Source of the DNA: Lasiodiplodia sp. COLG20
Lineage: Eukaryota > Ascomycota > Dothideomycetes > Botryosphaeriales > Botryosphaeriaceae
NCBI GenBank assembly: GCA_009801085.1
Contig: VNWV01000004.1
Location: 1,426,001 to 1,490,000 of the forward strand
DNA: 64,000 nucleotides
Direction of reading: 5' to 3'
Position numbers and translations under genes: made by a program. Below the pieces are notes generated by a model that saw nothing but the letters and a program-made list of their open reading frames with translations, was not told the DNA's origin and made no database searches. This document shows, one piece after another, positions 44,043-57,476 of this stretch (positions within the stretch are counted from its first letter, which is position 1; the number at the start of each line of letters is the position of its first letter).

Positions 44043-45971
44043 ATGTCTCCCACTCACGAGACTGCCCCGCCGCTGCCCGTCCCCGGTGCGTCGCGCGCCC
44101 CCTGCCCTCTGTCCCCCAAGCTCCCCAGCCCGCGCCTCCGCTCCCGAGTCCTCGCTGACGCCGGCTGCCAGCCCCGACCTCCCCTCAGGCGAAGAAGAAG
44201 AAGAATAAGAAGAAGGGCTCTCGCCCGCCGCAATCGCAAGACTCGCCTACCAATGGTCACCCTGCCGCCGACCCGTTCCCCGACGGCCACGATGGCGATG
44301 ATGGCGGCGACGGCGACCAGTCGCCTGCAGTACGCGCCCATACCCCCACCTGCCACCTGCGCCGGCTCGCTAATTGCTTCCAGAAGTCCAGCGCGAACGA
44401 CGACCCTGACAGCCGGCCCTCGACTGCTCAGTCCGACCCGCAGACGCCGCAGCGCAACGGCGCCCGCTCCCACCCGCCCCAGATGGACAGCGACACCTCC
44501 GACCGCCTCGACCAGCTGGCCAAGGAGCGTGATGAGCTGCGCGAGGAGGTCACCCAGCTGCGCAAGTCGCTCGAGACCATCCAGAGCAGGCACGAGGACG
44601 AGATCCAGGGCCTGAAGCAGCACGCCGATGAATCCGCCAAGAGTAAGGAGCATGCCGAGAACCAGTACCGCGACCTCCGCGGCAAGGTCAACACCATCAA
44701 GAGCCAGCTGGGCGAGCGCATGCGCCAGGATGCCGAGGAGCTTGACCGCATGCGCACCCAGGTCGACGACCTCGAGGACCAGAACCGGCGACTCCGCGAC
44801 GACAACGAGCAGCTGCGCAAGCAGACTGAAGAGCACGCTTCTGAGATCTCCAGCCTGCGGAGCCGCGCCACCTTGTCGCAGCAGAATTGGGTAAAAGAGA
44901 GGGACGAGCTGATACAGCGTGAGGCATATGCCAGGGAGGAATTCGAGACGGCGAAGCAGGCCATGCAGGATTGGGAGGTTCTGGCTATGGAAGAGAGGTC
45001 GCTGCGCGAGAACTTGGGTGACCGGGTGGCCGAGCTCGAGGACCAGCTCAACGGCCAGCGCGAAGCTTTGGAAAGAGCTGTCAATGAGAGAGACACGCAA
45101 ACGTCAACGGTCGACGGTCTACAAAGGGCGTTGCGCGACATTCAAGATGGTAGGCCGCCCATACACGCACACTCTTTCTACCTGTTAAGCTAATCGTCTG
45201 CGCAGCACGTAAGAAGGAGCTCCGTGAGATTGTCGAGAACTCGCAGAACCAGCTCGAGGACCTCCGAAAACAGCTTCAAGCTGCGGAGGAGGCGTCCAGA
45301 AAAGCACAAACCGAGCTGGAAACAACACAAAAAGAGCTTGAGCGTGCATTGCCGTTCGAAAAGGAGGTCAAGGAAAAGAATCTGCTCATCGGCAAGCTTC
45401 GTCACGAAGCTGTGATTCTCAATGATCATCTGACAAAGGCTCTACGTATCCTACGGAAAGGTCGGCCGGAGGACAACGTGGATAGACAAATTGTCACCAA
45501 TCACCTGCTCCATTTCCTTGCGCTTGACCGCAGCGACCCAAAGAAATTCCAAGTCTTGCAGCTAATTGCCGCGCTTCTTGGATGGAATGATGGTGAGTGC
45601 ATGACTGGGCTACCAAAAACCCATCGTCTTGGTCCGAATGCGCCTATTGACTGTTGCTTGTAGAACAACGCGAACAGGCCGGCCTCTCGCGTCCTGGCTC
45701 TACCGCCACTGCCAACAACAGCCTTCGGGTTCCTTTATCCCCGTTCCATCGCACGCCGTCTACACCTTCGTTATCAAGTACCGATCTTCTACTGTCAGAA
45801 GGCCACTCGTCATCATCTGCCCAGCAGAACAAAGAGAGCTTGGCGGAGCTATGGCAAAATTTCCTCGAACAGGAGGCTCTAGAAGGTAAAGGCTCGAGGA
45901 ATTCCAGTCGCCGAGAGAGTGCAACGAGCCCAACAAATACGGGTGATTCGAAAGGTTTAGGAATTTCATAG
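44043..45971 (+). CDS. RUD3: Golgin with GRAB domain (Rud3-like)
   Basis: A cis-Golgi tethering coiled-coil protein recruited by Arf1 through its GRAB domain. Exons 44043-44085, 44172-44329, 44384-45149, 45206-45592 and 45664-45971 give 553 aa. The N-terminus is short, then comes a lysine-rich patch (KKKKNKKKG) and an acidic Gly/Asp stretch. About residues 100-395 are heptad-rich coiled coil, starting DRLDQLAKERDELREEV. The GRAB domain is at about 395-455 (KNLLIGKLRHEAVILNDHL, NHLLHFLALDRSDPKKF, ending ALLGWND). A Ser-rich tail follows. The second intron (44330-44383, 54 nt) is a multiple of three with no in-frame stop, so it could be retained; a gctaat branch-like site and ttccag acceptor favour splicing. 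Confidence 0.88.
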
Positions 45972-46145
45972 ACCAAAGGAAAGACTACCAGAGAGCACAT
46001 TCGCGCAACACTCGGCGTTCGAGAGGTAAGGTGGCGCACACGGGCAGTTCAAGCGTTGTTATGGCGGGAATGTACGATAAACCCATGGACAGAATTATTG
46101 AGCAAGGGCTCTTAATCCCCCGAGCGTGTCGTAATACTAGGCTGA

Positions 46146-47034
46146 CTAACCCTCGAGGCCATCCGACGCAAAGCTCTGAACGAGCCTGAGCTTCGGCCTG
46201 ATTCCTCCAAGCACTTGCAATTCCAGCACCGTAATGCACTTCTGTACCGAATCCTCATCCCATGCAGTGATCTCATCTTCCAAGCCTTCGAAATCGAGGT
46301 ATCTCTCGACCCGATCATGGCCAATTAGATGGTTTTCTGCGCCACCTGCAGAAGCCGCCACGAACGATGCAATACACGTTCCCCGGCTATCGTCCGCATT
46401 TGTGCTACACATGCCGCCTCGAAGTCGGGCGACGCTGGGTGAGTATTGAGCGTCTGCAGCGGTGTCATTGACGGGAGACTGCGACATGGCTGTCGGGAAC
46501 AACGCGGACGAAGCGCGTAGTGCGATATTTCCGTGTGAATAAGTGCCGGCCCGTGCAATGTGTACGACGAATGGTTTGGTGGAAGTATCATTATACGAGC
46601 GGCCGGTCATCCCGAGACGTTTATCGTGTGGGCCTTCACGGGCCGCGAGAGTGAGGTTCAGGCTGTCCTGGTGGGCGAGACAATTTGCATTCAGCCATAT
46701 CCACAAGGAACTGGACTTGCGCAACACTTACTGCAAGCTTACACCATGTCCGTAACGCACTTCCAGTCATGAACCTCTCCCAGTACAGTCCAGGGTGACT
46801 ATTCCTCCAGTATGCATCCATTCGCTCCCAGGATTTGGCTGTTGTGCGCGTCCAGTAGTGTTCAAAGAGTGGTTCTTCCACCAGTGCAAGGAGTTCTGCA
46901 GGGAGCCTTCCGCCGGCTGCCTTTTGCGCCAATGTGGCGGCAAATATACGTTTTTCAAGACGTATGACCCCCAAAACAAAGCTGCGTTCCGTGGCGGTGA
47001 CGCTATATATAGGGCGAGTTTCAACGACGAGCAT
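46146..47034 (-). CDS. Hypothetical protein, possibly lineage-specific
   Basis: Two exons, 46732-47034 and 46146-46667, with a 64-bp intron (GTAAGT...CCACCAG) give 274 aa. The exon-2 frame is open for its whole length only if this intron is used. N-terminal LPAELLALVEEPL is faintly like the start of an F-box, but the remainder of that domain is not seen. The middle has YWRNSHPGLYWERFMTG; the C-terminus is acidic (DRVERYLDFEGLEDEITAWD). I recognise no family. Start: first ATG in frame, preceded by an A-rich leader. Confidence 0.5.
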
Positions 47035-48149
47035 GGTTTTTTTTGTTCAAGGAAATGAGAATTTGGAGGCGGATCAGACTCGCGAAAGATGTGCTGACAT
47101 CGTGCAGTAGACCATCAAGTTAAATCAATTGCTGTTGCCTGGACCTGAGCGCACTGTGATCGACAGCTTAGTTTCGGGGAGGCCTATCAGGCAGCAGAAC
47201 TGATGGTGACAACATACTTAGGTGGCACCAATGAGGCTCCAGGGATGTGTGGTTGCTGTGAAGGATTTACCCCGCTTCATCGGGGATGGTTGTGGTTTCT
47301 CTATGATGCAGCCTCGACATCTAATAAGGCTGAACGCTTCTGTTAATACAAGCTCCAGCTGCTCCATGCACCTTCAGTCCCGACATATACGTCTGTTTAT
47401 AGTGGAAGTGAAACAAAGTGTCGCGTTTCTCCTAATGAATGTATGACATGGCTTTCGCAGCCAGTCGGGGCTCTAAAAAATAACACTCGACATCACAGGT
47501 TACAATATTGGTTTTGAGCAATACTAGCAGTGGCGGAGGAAGGCAACAATGTATATTGACTATTTACTTACCAACGCGCCAGTTGATAGCGTAGCGACCA
47601 CAAGCCGTAAATCTAGCTCGTATATACATCCGCGAACCAACTACGTGGGATGAGTTTACAGATACTAAGTCTCAAGCATTCCTTTCCTTTCATGCCTGGA
47701 TGAAACCCAAATTCCAATGGACTCCCAGCCACTATGAACTAGTGAAGTCCTTGTCGGAAAGATACTGTGGCTACCGTCGCTTGACAAATTGTCCGTGGTC
47801 TCGGTACGGCAATTGGGTAGACGCCTACCATTCTCATATAGCAAGTCAGTAGAGGCAACCTTATTCGGTAAGAGGAGCTTGGCCGAGAAAGACATTCAAG
47901 TCTATCGGTAGCGACGTCAAATTCACAGAGCGCTTATCCAGGCGCCCTAACGGTAAAAGCCGCTCTCAACATGCAGTACTTTGGCGATGGCAAAGACGTG
48001 GGCAGAGGAAGGCAGAAATAGACGATTTGGACTGAAACTTGGTTTCCTCTCCACCAAAGAGCGTCTTTTCCCTGCTTTCCCTTATCCCACCCTCACCGCC
48101 CCTTCCCCCAAATCCTTTTTTAAAAAATGAATTCTTGGATCAAATCTCT
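47035..48149. other. Intergenic, no gene seen
   Basis: 1.1 kb without supported features. It presumably holds the promoter of the orphan gene at 46146-47034 and the 3' flank of the gene at 48150. Pyrimidine-rich plus strand at 48040-48120. Confidence 0.5.
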
Positions 48150-49250
48150 CTAGACAGTTACATTCCGAAGGATCCAAAGAACAGCATTTTCGGCGGGGTG
48201 GTCCACCATGATCGCGATACTTTGTGTTCTGGATGGCGAGCCTTCCTTCCTTTTGTATATACTTTCCATTGCCAGGAGATATTGATGTCTGGCGTCCGCA
48301 GAGATCAGGGTAGAGTCAGCAATGACAGTCCTCAGAAAGGTCCAGAGTGATTCATGTTTCCAATGGAAGTCTTGTGCGAGGTGAAGCGTTTTGTCTACAG
48401 TTTGCTGAGCGAGTCGAGCACGCTCCGGGGTTCGAAGAAGGAGAAAATAGAGAAATGACCAAGCTGACGTATCGCTTGGGTTACGCAGGCACCAATCATG
48501 CACGACTGGTACTGACTGCAGCAATAAGTCGTGGGCCGGAGTTATGGGGTATGGATACTGCGATGGAAACTTATGCTGACAGAAATCTTGCCACTCGAAG
48601 ATGCGGTCACAAAGGCGCCGAGCATACTGCCAAGCGTAGTAATTTTTAGGATGCCTCTCACCCGCCTTCAACACAACACCCAACTCACAGGAAAAATGCT
48701 CCCAGGAGGATGCAGATCCTACGTCCTGGTTACACGCACGGCTCAGCAAAAGCCAGGGGTCGAAAGATTGCATGATCCAGGCTCGGTAGCCCCATAGGGT
48801 GGGGGATTTGGATTGCCGATGCAGAGGGGAGGTAAGAATGCTATCCAAGAAATTTAGCTCCAGTTGCACATGGTGTACATTGTGGAGCGGTGAGAGAATG
48901 TTGAGCTGGGATCTCCTGAAGTTTGCGGCCGTGAGGTGCTCTGGGTCGAAGAGCAGGATAACGGAAGTTGCGTCGAGAGCGGCTTCTACGGAGCTGGGGT
49001 CGCTGCTCGCCCGCTTGTCGAAGAAGATGGAGCATGCGGCAATGAAGGCGGCGGCAAGAAGGCGCTTGGGCACACCAAGACAGAGTCCATCTTCCAGGAC
49101 GGGTGAGCCACTCGGCGGCGCGATGGCGGGAGGCAGCACCTCAATTTCGACAACGTCTCGGCGATGTCTCTGGAAGAAATCGCTGACGATGCGGTAAGCG
49201 TGGGTGTGCTCTGGGCGCGGAGGCTGCGGGCCCCAGGCGGTTGCGGCCAT
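48150..49250 (-). CDS. Protein prenyltransferase alpha-subunit repeat protein (PTAR1/Ecm9-like)
   Basis: An intronless gene of 366 aa from the Met at 49250. Alpha-subunit-type prenyltransferase repeats are seen as SPTLWGYRAWIM (about 175), HPKNYYAWQYARRL (about 225), NPSDTSAWSFLYFLLL (about 290) and HESLWTFLRTVI (about 330); each has the Trp-x-x-(R/F) pattern of these helix hairpins. This resembles the PTAR1 group rather than the catalytic alpha subunits Ram2 or Bet4. Its role is not well defined. A longer start at 49346 is possible but would add a Pro-rich stretch and leave only 54 bp to the divergent GET1 start. Confidence 0.75.
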   Translation of the reverse strand: MAATAWGPQPPRPEHTHAYRIVSDFFQRHRRDVVEIEVLPPAIAPPSGSPVLEDGLCLGVPKRLLAAAFIAACSIFFDKRASSDPSSVEAALDATSVILLFDPEHLTAANFRRSQLNILSPLHNVHHVQLELNFLDSILTSPLHRQSKSPTLWGYRAWIMQSFDPWLLLSRACNQDVGSASSWEHFSCELGVVLKAGERHPKNYYAWQYARRLCDRIFEWQDFCQHKFPSQYPYPITPAHDLLLQSVPVVHDWCLRNPSDTSAWSFLYFLLLRTPERARLAQQTVDKTLHLAQDFHWKHESLWTFLRTVIADSTLISADARHQYLLAMESIYKRKEGSPSRTQSIAIMVDHPAENAVLWILRNVTV

Positions 49251-49400
49251 GATTGACGGCGGAGGCGGAGGTGTGGGCGGAGGATGTGGTGCTGGCGCGG
49301 CTGATGTCAGAGCGAGTTGGTCCAAGCGCAGTCGAAAGCCAAACACCAGCTCTCTATACTTGGTCGCTGCGCGCCAGCAACCCTGTCCACGCCCGCCACC
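49251..49400. promoter_or_regulatory. Bidirectional promoter (PTAR1-like gene / GET1)
   Basis: These 150 bp lie between divergent start codons. The GET1 ATG has a strong context (cgccaccATGG). No TATA box is obvious. Confidence 0.5.
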
Positions 49401-50147
49401 ATGGCGTCTCTACTGCTGATCATTTTCGCTGTCAGCCTCATCACCCATCTCCTCAGCTCCGTCCCTGCAGCGACTCTCAACGAGCTGGTGCGTCCACTCT
49501 CCGCCTCTGCTTGACACTGTGTCGCTGACCACACCCGCTTCCTAGCTATGGATCCTGTACAACAAGCTCCCCACGCCAACAAGCACCGCCGCGCGAGAGC
49601 AGGCTAAGCTGAAGCGCGAGGTTCTGCGCCTGAAGAAGGAAATGAACGCCGTCAGTGCGCAGGATGACTTCGCCAAGTGGGCAAAGCTACGCCGCGCCCA
49701 TGACAAGGCCTTTGCCGACTTCCAGAAGCATGGTACTGTTATGCAGCCGCCTACGCTACCTCGCTCAAGCTGACCTTGTTGTTTCTTCCACTAGACTCGG
49801 CTCTGCGCTCCGCTCGTGCCTCGTTCGACACAGCCGTTGCTTCCGTCCGCTGGCTCGTCACCAACGGCCTCCGCTTCTTCCTGCAGCTGTGGTATGCAAA
49901 ACAACCTCTTTTCTGGATACCACAGGGCTGGGTGCCTGGATATGTCGAGTGGATCCTGGCCTTTCCGAAGGCCCCGACCGGTAGCGTGAGCGTCCAGATT
50001 TGGGGCATTGCTTGCGCGAGTGTCATTTCGCTCCTGAGTGAGGCTCTGATCGCGCTGTACGCACTGGCGACGGGGAAGATGCTGAGCAAGGAGAGTGCGA
50101 AGCCGCAACCGACACCAGCTGCTGGATCAGAGAGGAAAGAGCTGTAA
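49401..50147 (+). CDS. GET1: GET complex subunit Get1
   Basis: With Get2 it forms the ER receptor that takes tail-anchored proteins from Get3. Exons 49401-49487, 49546-49732 and 49795-50147 give 208 aa. The first 25 residues form a membrane span ([18 protein letters not shown]). A basic coiled coil follows ([20 protein letters not shown]), which is the Get3-binding part, with KLRRAHDK. Two C-terminal spans are at about 105-150 ([30 protein letters not shown]) and 160-185. Length and order fit the WRB/Get1 family. All introns are 58-62 bp. Confidence 0.92.
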
Positions 50148-51280
50148 ATGTGTGGGATAGCGTTAAACTAAGATGCGGGTATAGCCTGTTTATCGAAGCT
50201 ACTTGAAGCGTTATCATCTCTTCAACATCGCGGCGAGCTGCATGTGTCATTGTCCCACTGCTTTTGACCATCACACTGCGTCTCAATTCACTGAAAAGGC
50301 GGGTGACGGGAGCCTGTGGTCGGGCGACCCAACCAGCGACGGCACATTGCGCGAGGTACAATTACGCTGTCTGCGCAGGAGATGCCACCCAGCCTTTTTT
50401 CCAATGCCTATGCTGCTTCGGCATCTGGCGCACTGGTTCACCATATCAAGCATGTCTCTCATCAGATTGACGCAACATCTTCCTCGCCCCAAGGGACTCA
50501 GAAACTGCAACACGAAGTGAGAAGAGACCCCCATTGGAGGCGGGCCTCTGGCTTTGCTTTTGGCGGTCTTTTTGAACTCGTGACCGTAGGGAGATCAAGA
50601 TCGCCGAGTCTTCGAAAGCGCCGTACTTGCCATTACTTCAACTATGACTACGTTGCCGTTCTGTCCATCCGTGCAGAGAAGGAGACATTGCTACTCTGTA
50701 CGTGTGTGACAGAAGGCAGTTGCGTAGAATGGAATGGCAGAGCATACATTTCGCGTATCGTGGAAGAAGGTGGTTGTCGAGATTCCGAGGCGAGCGAGAG
50801 AAATTTGACTTTTGGTGAGCCATTCTATTTGGCCCGTGCGCTCGGACAAAGCCGGCCCTTTCTAGTCACGTGCCTAGGCACCTCGAGCGCGTCGGGCGCT
50901 CTGCAAATCCAGGATGCGGATCCTTGCGAAAATACTTTTAGCGCGGCTGTCGTTGATGCTTGTCGTGCGCGACATCGCAGACCTGCATGTTATCCATGGC
51001 GATAGTTGGATTATCCGGAACGATGTTTTAATCACACACTTACGTCCCCGAATATCAATCCTCACCCGACAGTATCAAGCCCATTCGCACCAACTCGAAA
51101 CTAACAAAGTCAGACGGCAACACGAAATGCTGTTCAGAAAGTACTCTTTCAAAGACATGAATTGCACCCCAGAATCATGGTATATACAGAACTCCAGATT
51201 TTCCCAGAAAAAATGCCGCCCAGAAACAAGAAAAAGATTCATCAATGGTGATTTTGCTTTTTAGTCGTCATTCCGGACGC
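50148..51280. other. Convergent spacer, no gene seen
   Basis: 1.1 kb between the 3' ends of GET1 (+) and the glutamate dehydrogenase gene (-). A 229-codon plus-strand frame crosses it but has no family motif and unconvincing composition. The stretch near 51040-51270 is probably the 3' UTR of the dehydrogenase gene. Confidence 0.5.
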
Positions 51281-53662
<2,382 letters not shown>

Positions 53663-55004
53663 TTACGCGACGCACTCCCGGCGTGGGCGGCGGCCGCCCT
53701 GCGCGTCCCCCTCCAGAATCAACACCCAGCCCGCTGCGGAGCACGAATATTGTCCGGAGGACGACGTGGGGAGCAATGCCGTAGCGCGCGGGGTGGGAAC
53801 ATCGGCAAGTGCACTCACCAGTCACCAGGTACTCGTCCAGGCCGTCCAGCTCCTTCATGTCCTCTTCCTCGATCGCGAACTCCCCGACTTTGGCATTCTC
53901 GACGATGCGCTCCTTCTTGACACTCTTTGGCAGAGGCACGTAGCCATGCTGCAGGCTCCAGCGGACGAGCAGCTGCGCCGGCGTGCACGCGTACTTCTTC
54001 GACAGCGCCACTATCACTGGGTGCTGCATCCGCAGCGCGCGTGCAAGCGGCGCGTATGCCTCGACCACGATATTGTTCTGCTGGCAGAACGTTGTGATGT
54101 CGGTGCGCGTGTTAAACGGGTGCACCTCAATCTGGTTGACAGCAGGGTGGACACGCGGCTTGGAGTCAAGCAGTTCCTGGAGGTGTTTGACGCCGTAGTT
54201 GCTCACACCTCCAATCTTGACCTCTCCGTCGGCGATCGCATCCTCCACGGCTCGCCAGCAATCGAGCCGTGCCTGCCTGCCGCCATATGGGCTGTGCAGA
54301 AGAAACAGATCAATGTAGTCCAGACCGCACGCCTTCAGAGACTGCTTAATCGCCCGCCTTGCCGCGTCGTACGAAGTGTTGGAAGCGAGCTTGCTGGTGA
54401 AATGGATGTCTTCTCGCTTCAGCCCTTGACTGTTGGCTGGGCTCGCGGGAAAGTGTTTGATGGCCTGTCCGACCTCGCGCTCGTTATGATACATCTGCGC
54501 CGAGTCGATGCTGGTGATTTTTCGTCGGTCGGCTGGAATGCAGGAAAGGACATGCCAGAAACTTACGCACGATATCCAGCCTGTACCTGTCAGCAGCGAG
54601 CTCCATGGAGATTGGAGCTTCTCAGGGCAGTGATTGGGCGGGAGGAGGTAGGCGGGAGCTAGCATGCGAACTAGCCAACTACCACCCGCCAGGTTCTCGT
54701 CCGCGCCCTCGTCAAGGTAATATGCATGCGCCATTGCGGGCCGGCGCGCTGAGAGAATACCGTGGCGGCGGCACAGAAAGCATGGCTAGCTGCTGGCGGG
54801 GTCGAAAGTGAACGGGAAGGCTGCGGGGCAGTTGAGGAGATGCAATGTCCTTACCTCTAGGGCCCATAGGACGGCCTGGTAGCACTCACGACCGTCGGTA
54901 AGATAGACTCCAAGATGGATCTGCGGCATGGATAGGCCATTGGCAAGCTGGACACGGGCGGTGGTCAGCCGGGCTGGGGGCGCGATTGGGGCGCGGGGTG
55001 GCAT
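53663..55004 (-). CDS. Aldo-keto reductase
   Basis: An NADPH-dependent carbonyl reductase of 308 aa, substrate unknown. Exons 54855-55004, 54567-54580 (14 nt), 53819-54510 and 53663-53733. The tiny exon codes AGYR and is needed to join ALWALE to [11 protein letters not shown]. The catalytic tetrad is visible: Asp in IDSA, Tyr in QMYHNE, Lys in FTSKL, His in LLHSPYGG. The cofactor region has [11 protein letters not shown] near residue 235. The C-terminal exon codes [14 protein letters not shown] and is less family-like, so its exact splice is less certain. Intron 1 is long (274 bp). Confidence 0.85.
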
Positions 55005-56284
55005 GCCTTGAGGCGCGAGCTCAACGAGAAGGCGTGCTGGGCCATGGCGGCGGGACGATGCAGGGTGAGATTTTCGGTTCAGGAAGATTGGCGAGCAGAT
55101 GTCTTGGAGCGGGAAGCCCTCAGAATAAGGTTGGTGTCGTGGTACAGGGCGCTGTGGATGCGATGGAAGAGGAGGCCGGCGGCCAAGCATTTCTGGGATG
55201 ACGCGCCCTGGTCCCAGCTCGGTGGATGCGCGCGAAAGCGCACGGCCGCGATCCAGCGGGGCGGACGGGTGCCGTGGGTCGTGGCGGCTGCGGGCGCCGC
55301 TCTGGCGGTCGTCAGCGCAGCGTATCTCAGCTCGCTGCGGGTTGAGATCTCGCAGATGCAGGGCGATGCGGCCGCCACGGCTCCCGGCGCGTGGATGAAG
55401 CAACGCTGCGGCGGCGACTTGGTGCGCAGGCGCGGCTGAAGGTCGAGCGGCGATTCGGCACGCAGCACACGCATTGGCTCGGCTCTGCGCAGGCCGGCGC
55501 CGGGCGTGGCCGACGCCCTGCTGTCTGGCGCAAAAGGAATGTGCGCTCGTGGTGGTGTTGGCGGGGGGAGGTCGAGGTGGAGCGCTCTAGCCTCCGCCCT
55601 GCGCAACACCACGCGCCTTGGGAACGCGTTCTCGTAGCCACATTCCGGCACCTGCCCTGGCGGGCGAGCGCCTGTTCCTCGCTCCCAGCGCGCGGGCACA
55701 TGGCTACCAGCGCAGGGCTGGGGCTAGCAGGCGACGGCCGCCCGGGGCTATTTTCAGCACAGCTCCCGCGTGCAGCTGCGGTGCAAGGTCAGGCTGGAGC
55801 CCCGTCTTGCGCATTATTATTGCCGGCCTGCGCTGGAGTCGCGCGGCCAGGCGCAGATTGACGCAAGGAACATGTGGCGCGACCCCGAGAAAGCCCAATT
55901 GGAGACGCGGCCTGGCCCGGCCGCGAACTGCTGTCGACGAGGAGCGGCGACGGTCTGATATCACCCTTGCGCGCTGCTTCTATGTATACTCAGCGTCCTC
56001 CAGCAGCGCCCATGGCACAAGCAAGCGGTGGGTCCGGCGAGGCCTCCTTCTCCAGCGCTTTCAATATATAAACGCCTGCCGCCCACGGCCACTAGCCGCG
56101 CCCAGGCAATACGGCGAACGCGCCCTCCACTCCATGCCCTCGCGCTGGCCTTGACCTGCCCCATCCAAAGAGCGGCCCGGCGCGCTGTCTGCCGCAGTCC
56201 TCTTGCTGATCCGCACCGCCCCGGCCCACGCCTGCTGCCGCCGCCGCCCTTCCTCGAGCCCGCCACTCCTTGCCTTCGCCTGCC
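55005..56284. promoter_or_regulatory. Divergent upstream region between the AKR gene and the gene at 56285
   Basis: 1.3 kb of GC-rich DNA with many overlapping frames on both strands, none supported. A clear TATA-like tatataaa at 56065-56072 lies 213 bp before the next plus-strand start and is followed by a pyrimidine-rich leader. Confidence 0.5.
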
Positions 56285-57013
56285 ATGGCGTACGCCGGCC
56301 CGCCCAACGGCTTTGCCCAGCCGTCCTCGTCCCGCAGTGGGCTCTTCCCCGCCGCAGCGGCCGCCGATGCCCCGCGCCAATCCATGCTCGGAGACGCGCA
56401 GTTCGACATCTTTGAGTGGCATCCCGCGTACCAAAGCTGCCAGCGCTACTTCCTCGACCACGCCCAGCACGACGGCTCCGTCCAGGCCGTGGCCGCGCTC
56501 ATCAACATCTGCCTGCCCTTTCAATGGTCTGCGAACCCCATTGTCAGTTCGTCGGGGCTCGCGCCGCCGGGCACGGGGCCGGGGTCGTATCCCGCATCCT
56601 GGTCCAGGCAAGGACCGACGCCACACGCCCCGCGGCCTGGCGCTCCCGTCTGGGTTTCGCTGGTGCCCTTCATCCGACGCCTGGTCGTGACCGGCTTCGA
56701 CAAGGATGGCATCCTGCATGGCTTCTTCGGGGACGAGTGGCGGAAAGGCGTTGGCCCGGTGCAGGAATGCGAGCGCCGCAACTATCTGTTCGCGGCCAAA
56801 AGCGTTGGGTGGGCAAAAGTCAAGTACCAGTACGACATCTCGCCACATGAGACTGTTCCGTTCATGAAGCCGCTGCAGAACGTCCAGCTCGAGGAGATCG
56901 AGGCGGCCGAGAAGACGTGGAGTGAATGGCTGGCCATGGAGGACTGGATGGTGGGCCCGCGGGCCCCCGAAGCGATGGACGACGTCCCTGCAGACAGCAT
57001 CGAGCGCCACTGA
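56285..57013 (+). CDS. Conserved fungal protein of unknown function
   Basis: A single-exon protein of 242 aa. The N-terminal 30 residues are Ala/Ser/Pro-rich. About 40-85 is a compact helical segment (FDIFEWHPAYQSCQRYFLDH, then VQAVAALINICLPFQ). A Gly/Pro loop follows, then VWVSLVPFIRRLVVTGFDKD, FGDEWRKGVGP and CERRNYLFAAKSVGWAKVKYQYD. The C-terminus is acidic. It has the look of a globular, conserved protein, but I cannot name the family. The ATG is in good context (gccATGG). Confidence 0.7.
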   Translation: MAYAGPPNGFAQPSSSRSGLFPAAAAADAPRQSMLGDAQFDIFEWHPAYQSCQRYFLDHAQHDGSVQAVAALINICLPFQWSANPIVSSSGLAPPGTGPGSYPASWSRQGPTPHAPRPGAPVWVSLVPFIRRLVVTGFDKDGILHGFFGDEWRKGVGPVQECERRNYLFAAKSVGWAKVKYQYDISPHETVPFMKPLQNVQLEEIEAAEKTWSEWLAMEDWMVGPRAPEAMDDVPADSIERH

Positions 57014-57476
57014 CCAACCATTTCCTTGTGTTCGGAACTCGTATTTAGCAAGGCGTTTGGGCGGCAGCGACTCTTCCGGAGGACGCAGCGACGGCCCTGG
57101 AACTCAAACAGAGGCTGCTTCGACGAATGCTAGCAGTGCTTGTGTATTCATTTATCAGCATGCAACACGCAATTGGACCGCAATTGGCTCACCCGCAACT
57201 GCATTCGAGCTGGTGAAGTTGGTTGCAGAACGCAATCCCGTGACCGTGTGCTGACTAAGCTGCCGCGCGCCGTGCTCCTGCCTTCCCAAACAAACGCAGG
57301 CGAGGTTCCGCACTCGCCGTCGACGAACCCGGAACGTCACAACGTGTGTGGAAGAACCCAGAGGAGCGTGATGTAACGGCGTGGTCAAAAGAAACATTTT
57401 CCGTCCTCTCGTCTTCAGCTCGCCTCGGATCTCCCGACGTCCTGCGCCCTTACCTCGAAATCGAGCGATCTATCCG
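57014..57476. other. Spacer and MED5 promoter
   Basis: 463 bp without a gene. The MED5 frame is open a further 32 codons upstream of the chosen start, to about 57381. Confidence 0.5.

Noticed and set aside
50316..51005. 229-codon plus-strand open frame between GET1 and GDH1
   Set aside because: No domain or splice context; composition changes along its length; it lies across two convergent 3' UTR regions.
54786..55699. Long minus-strand frames upstream of the AKR start
   Set aside because: Several overlapping frames are open because of GC content; only the segment 54855-55004 matches the AKR N-terminus.
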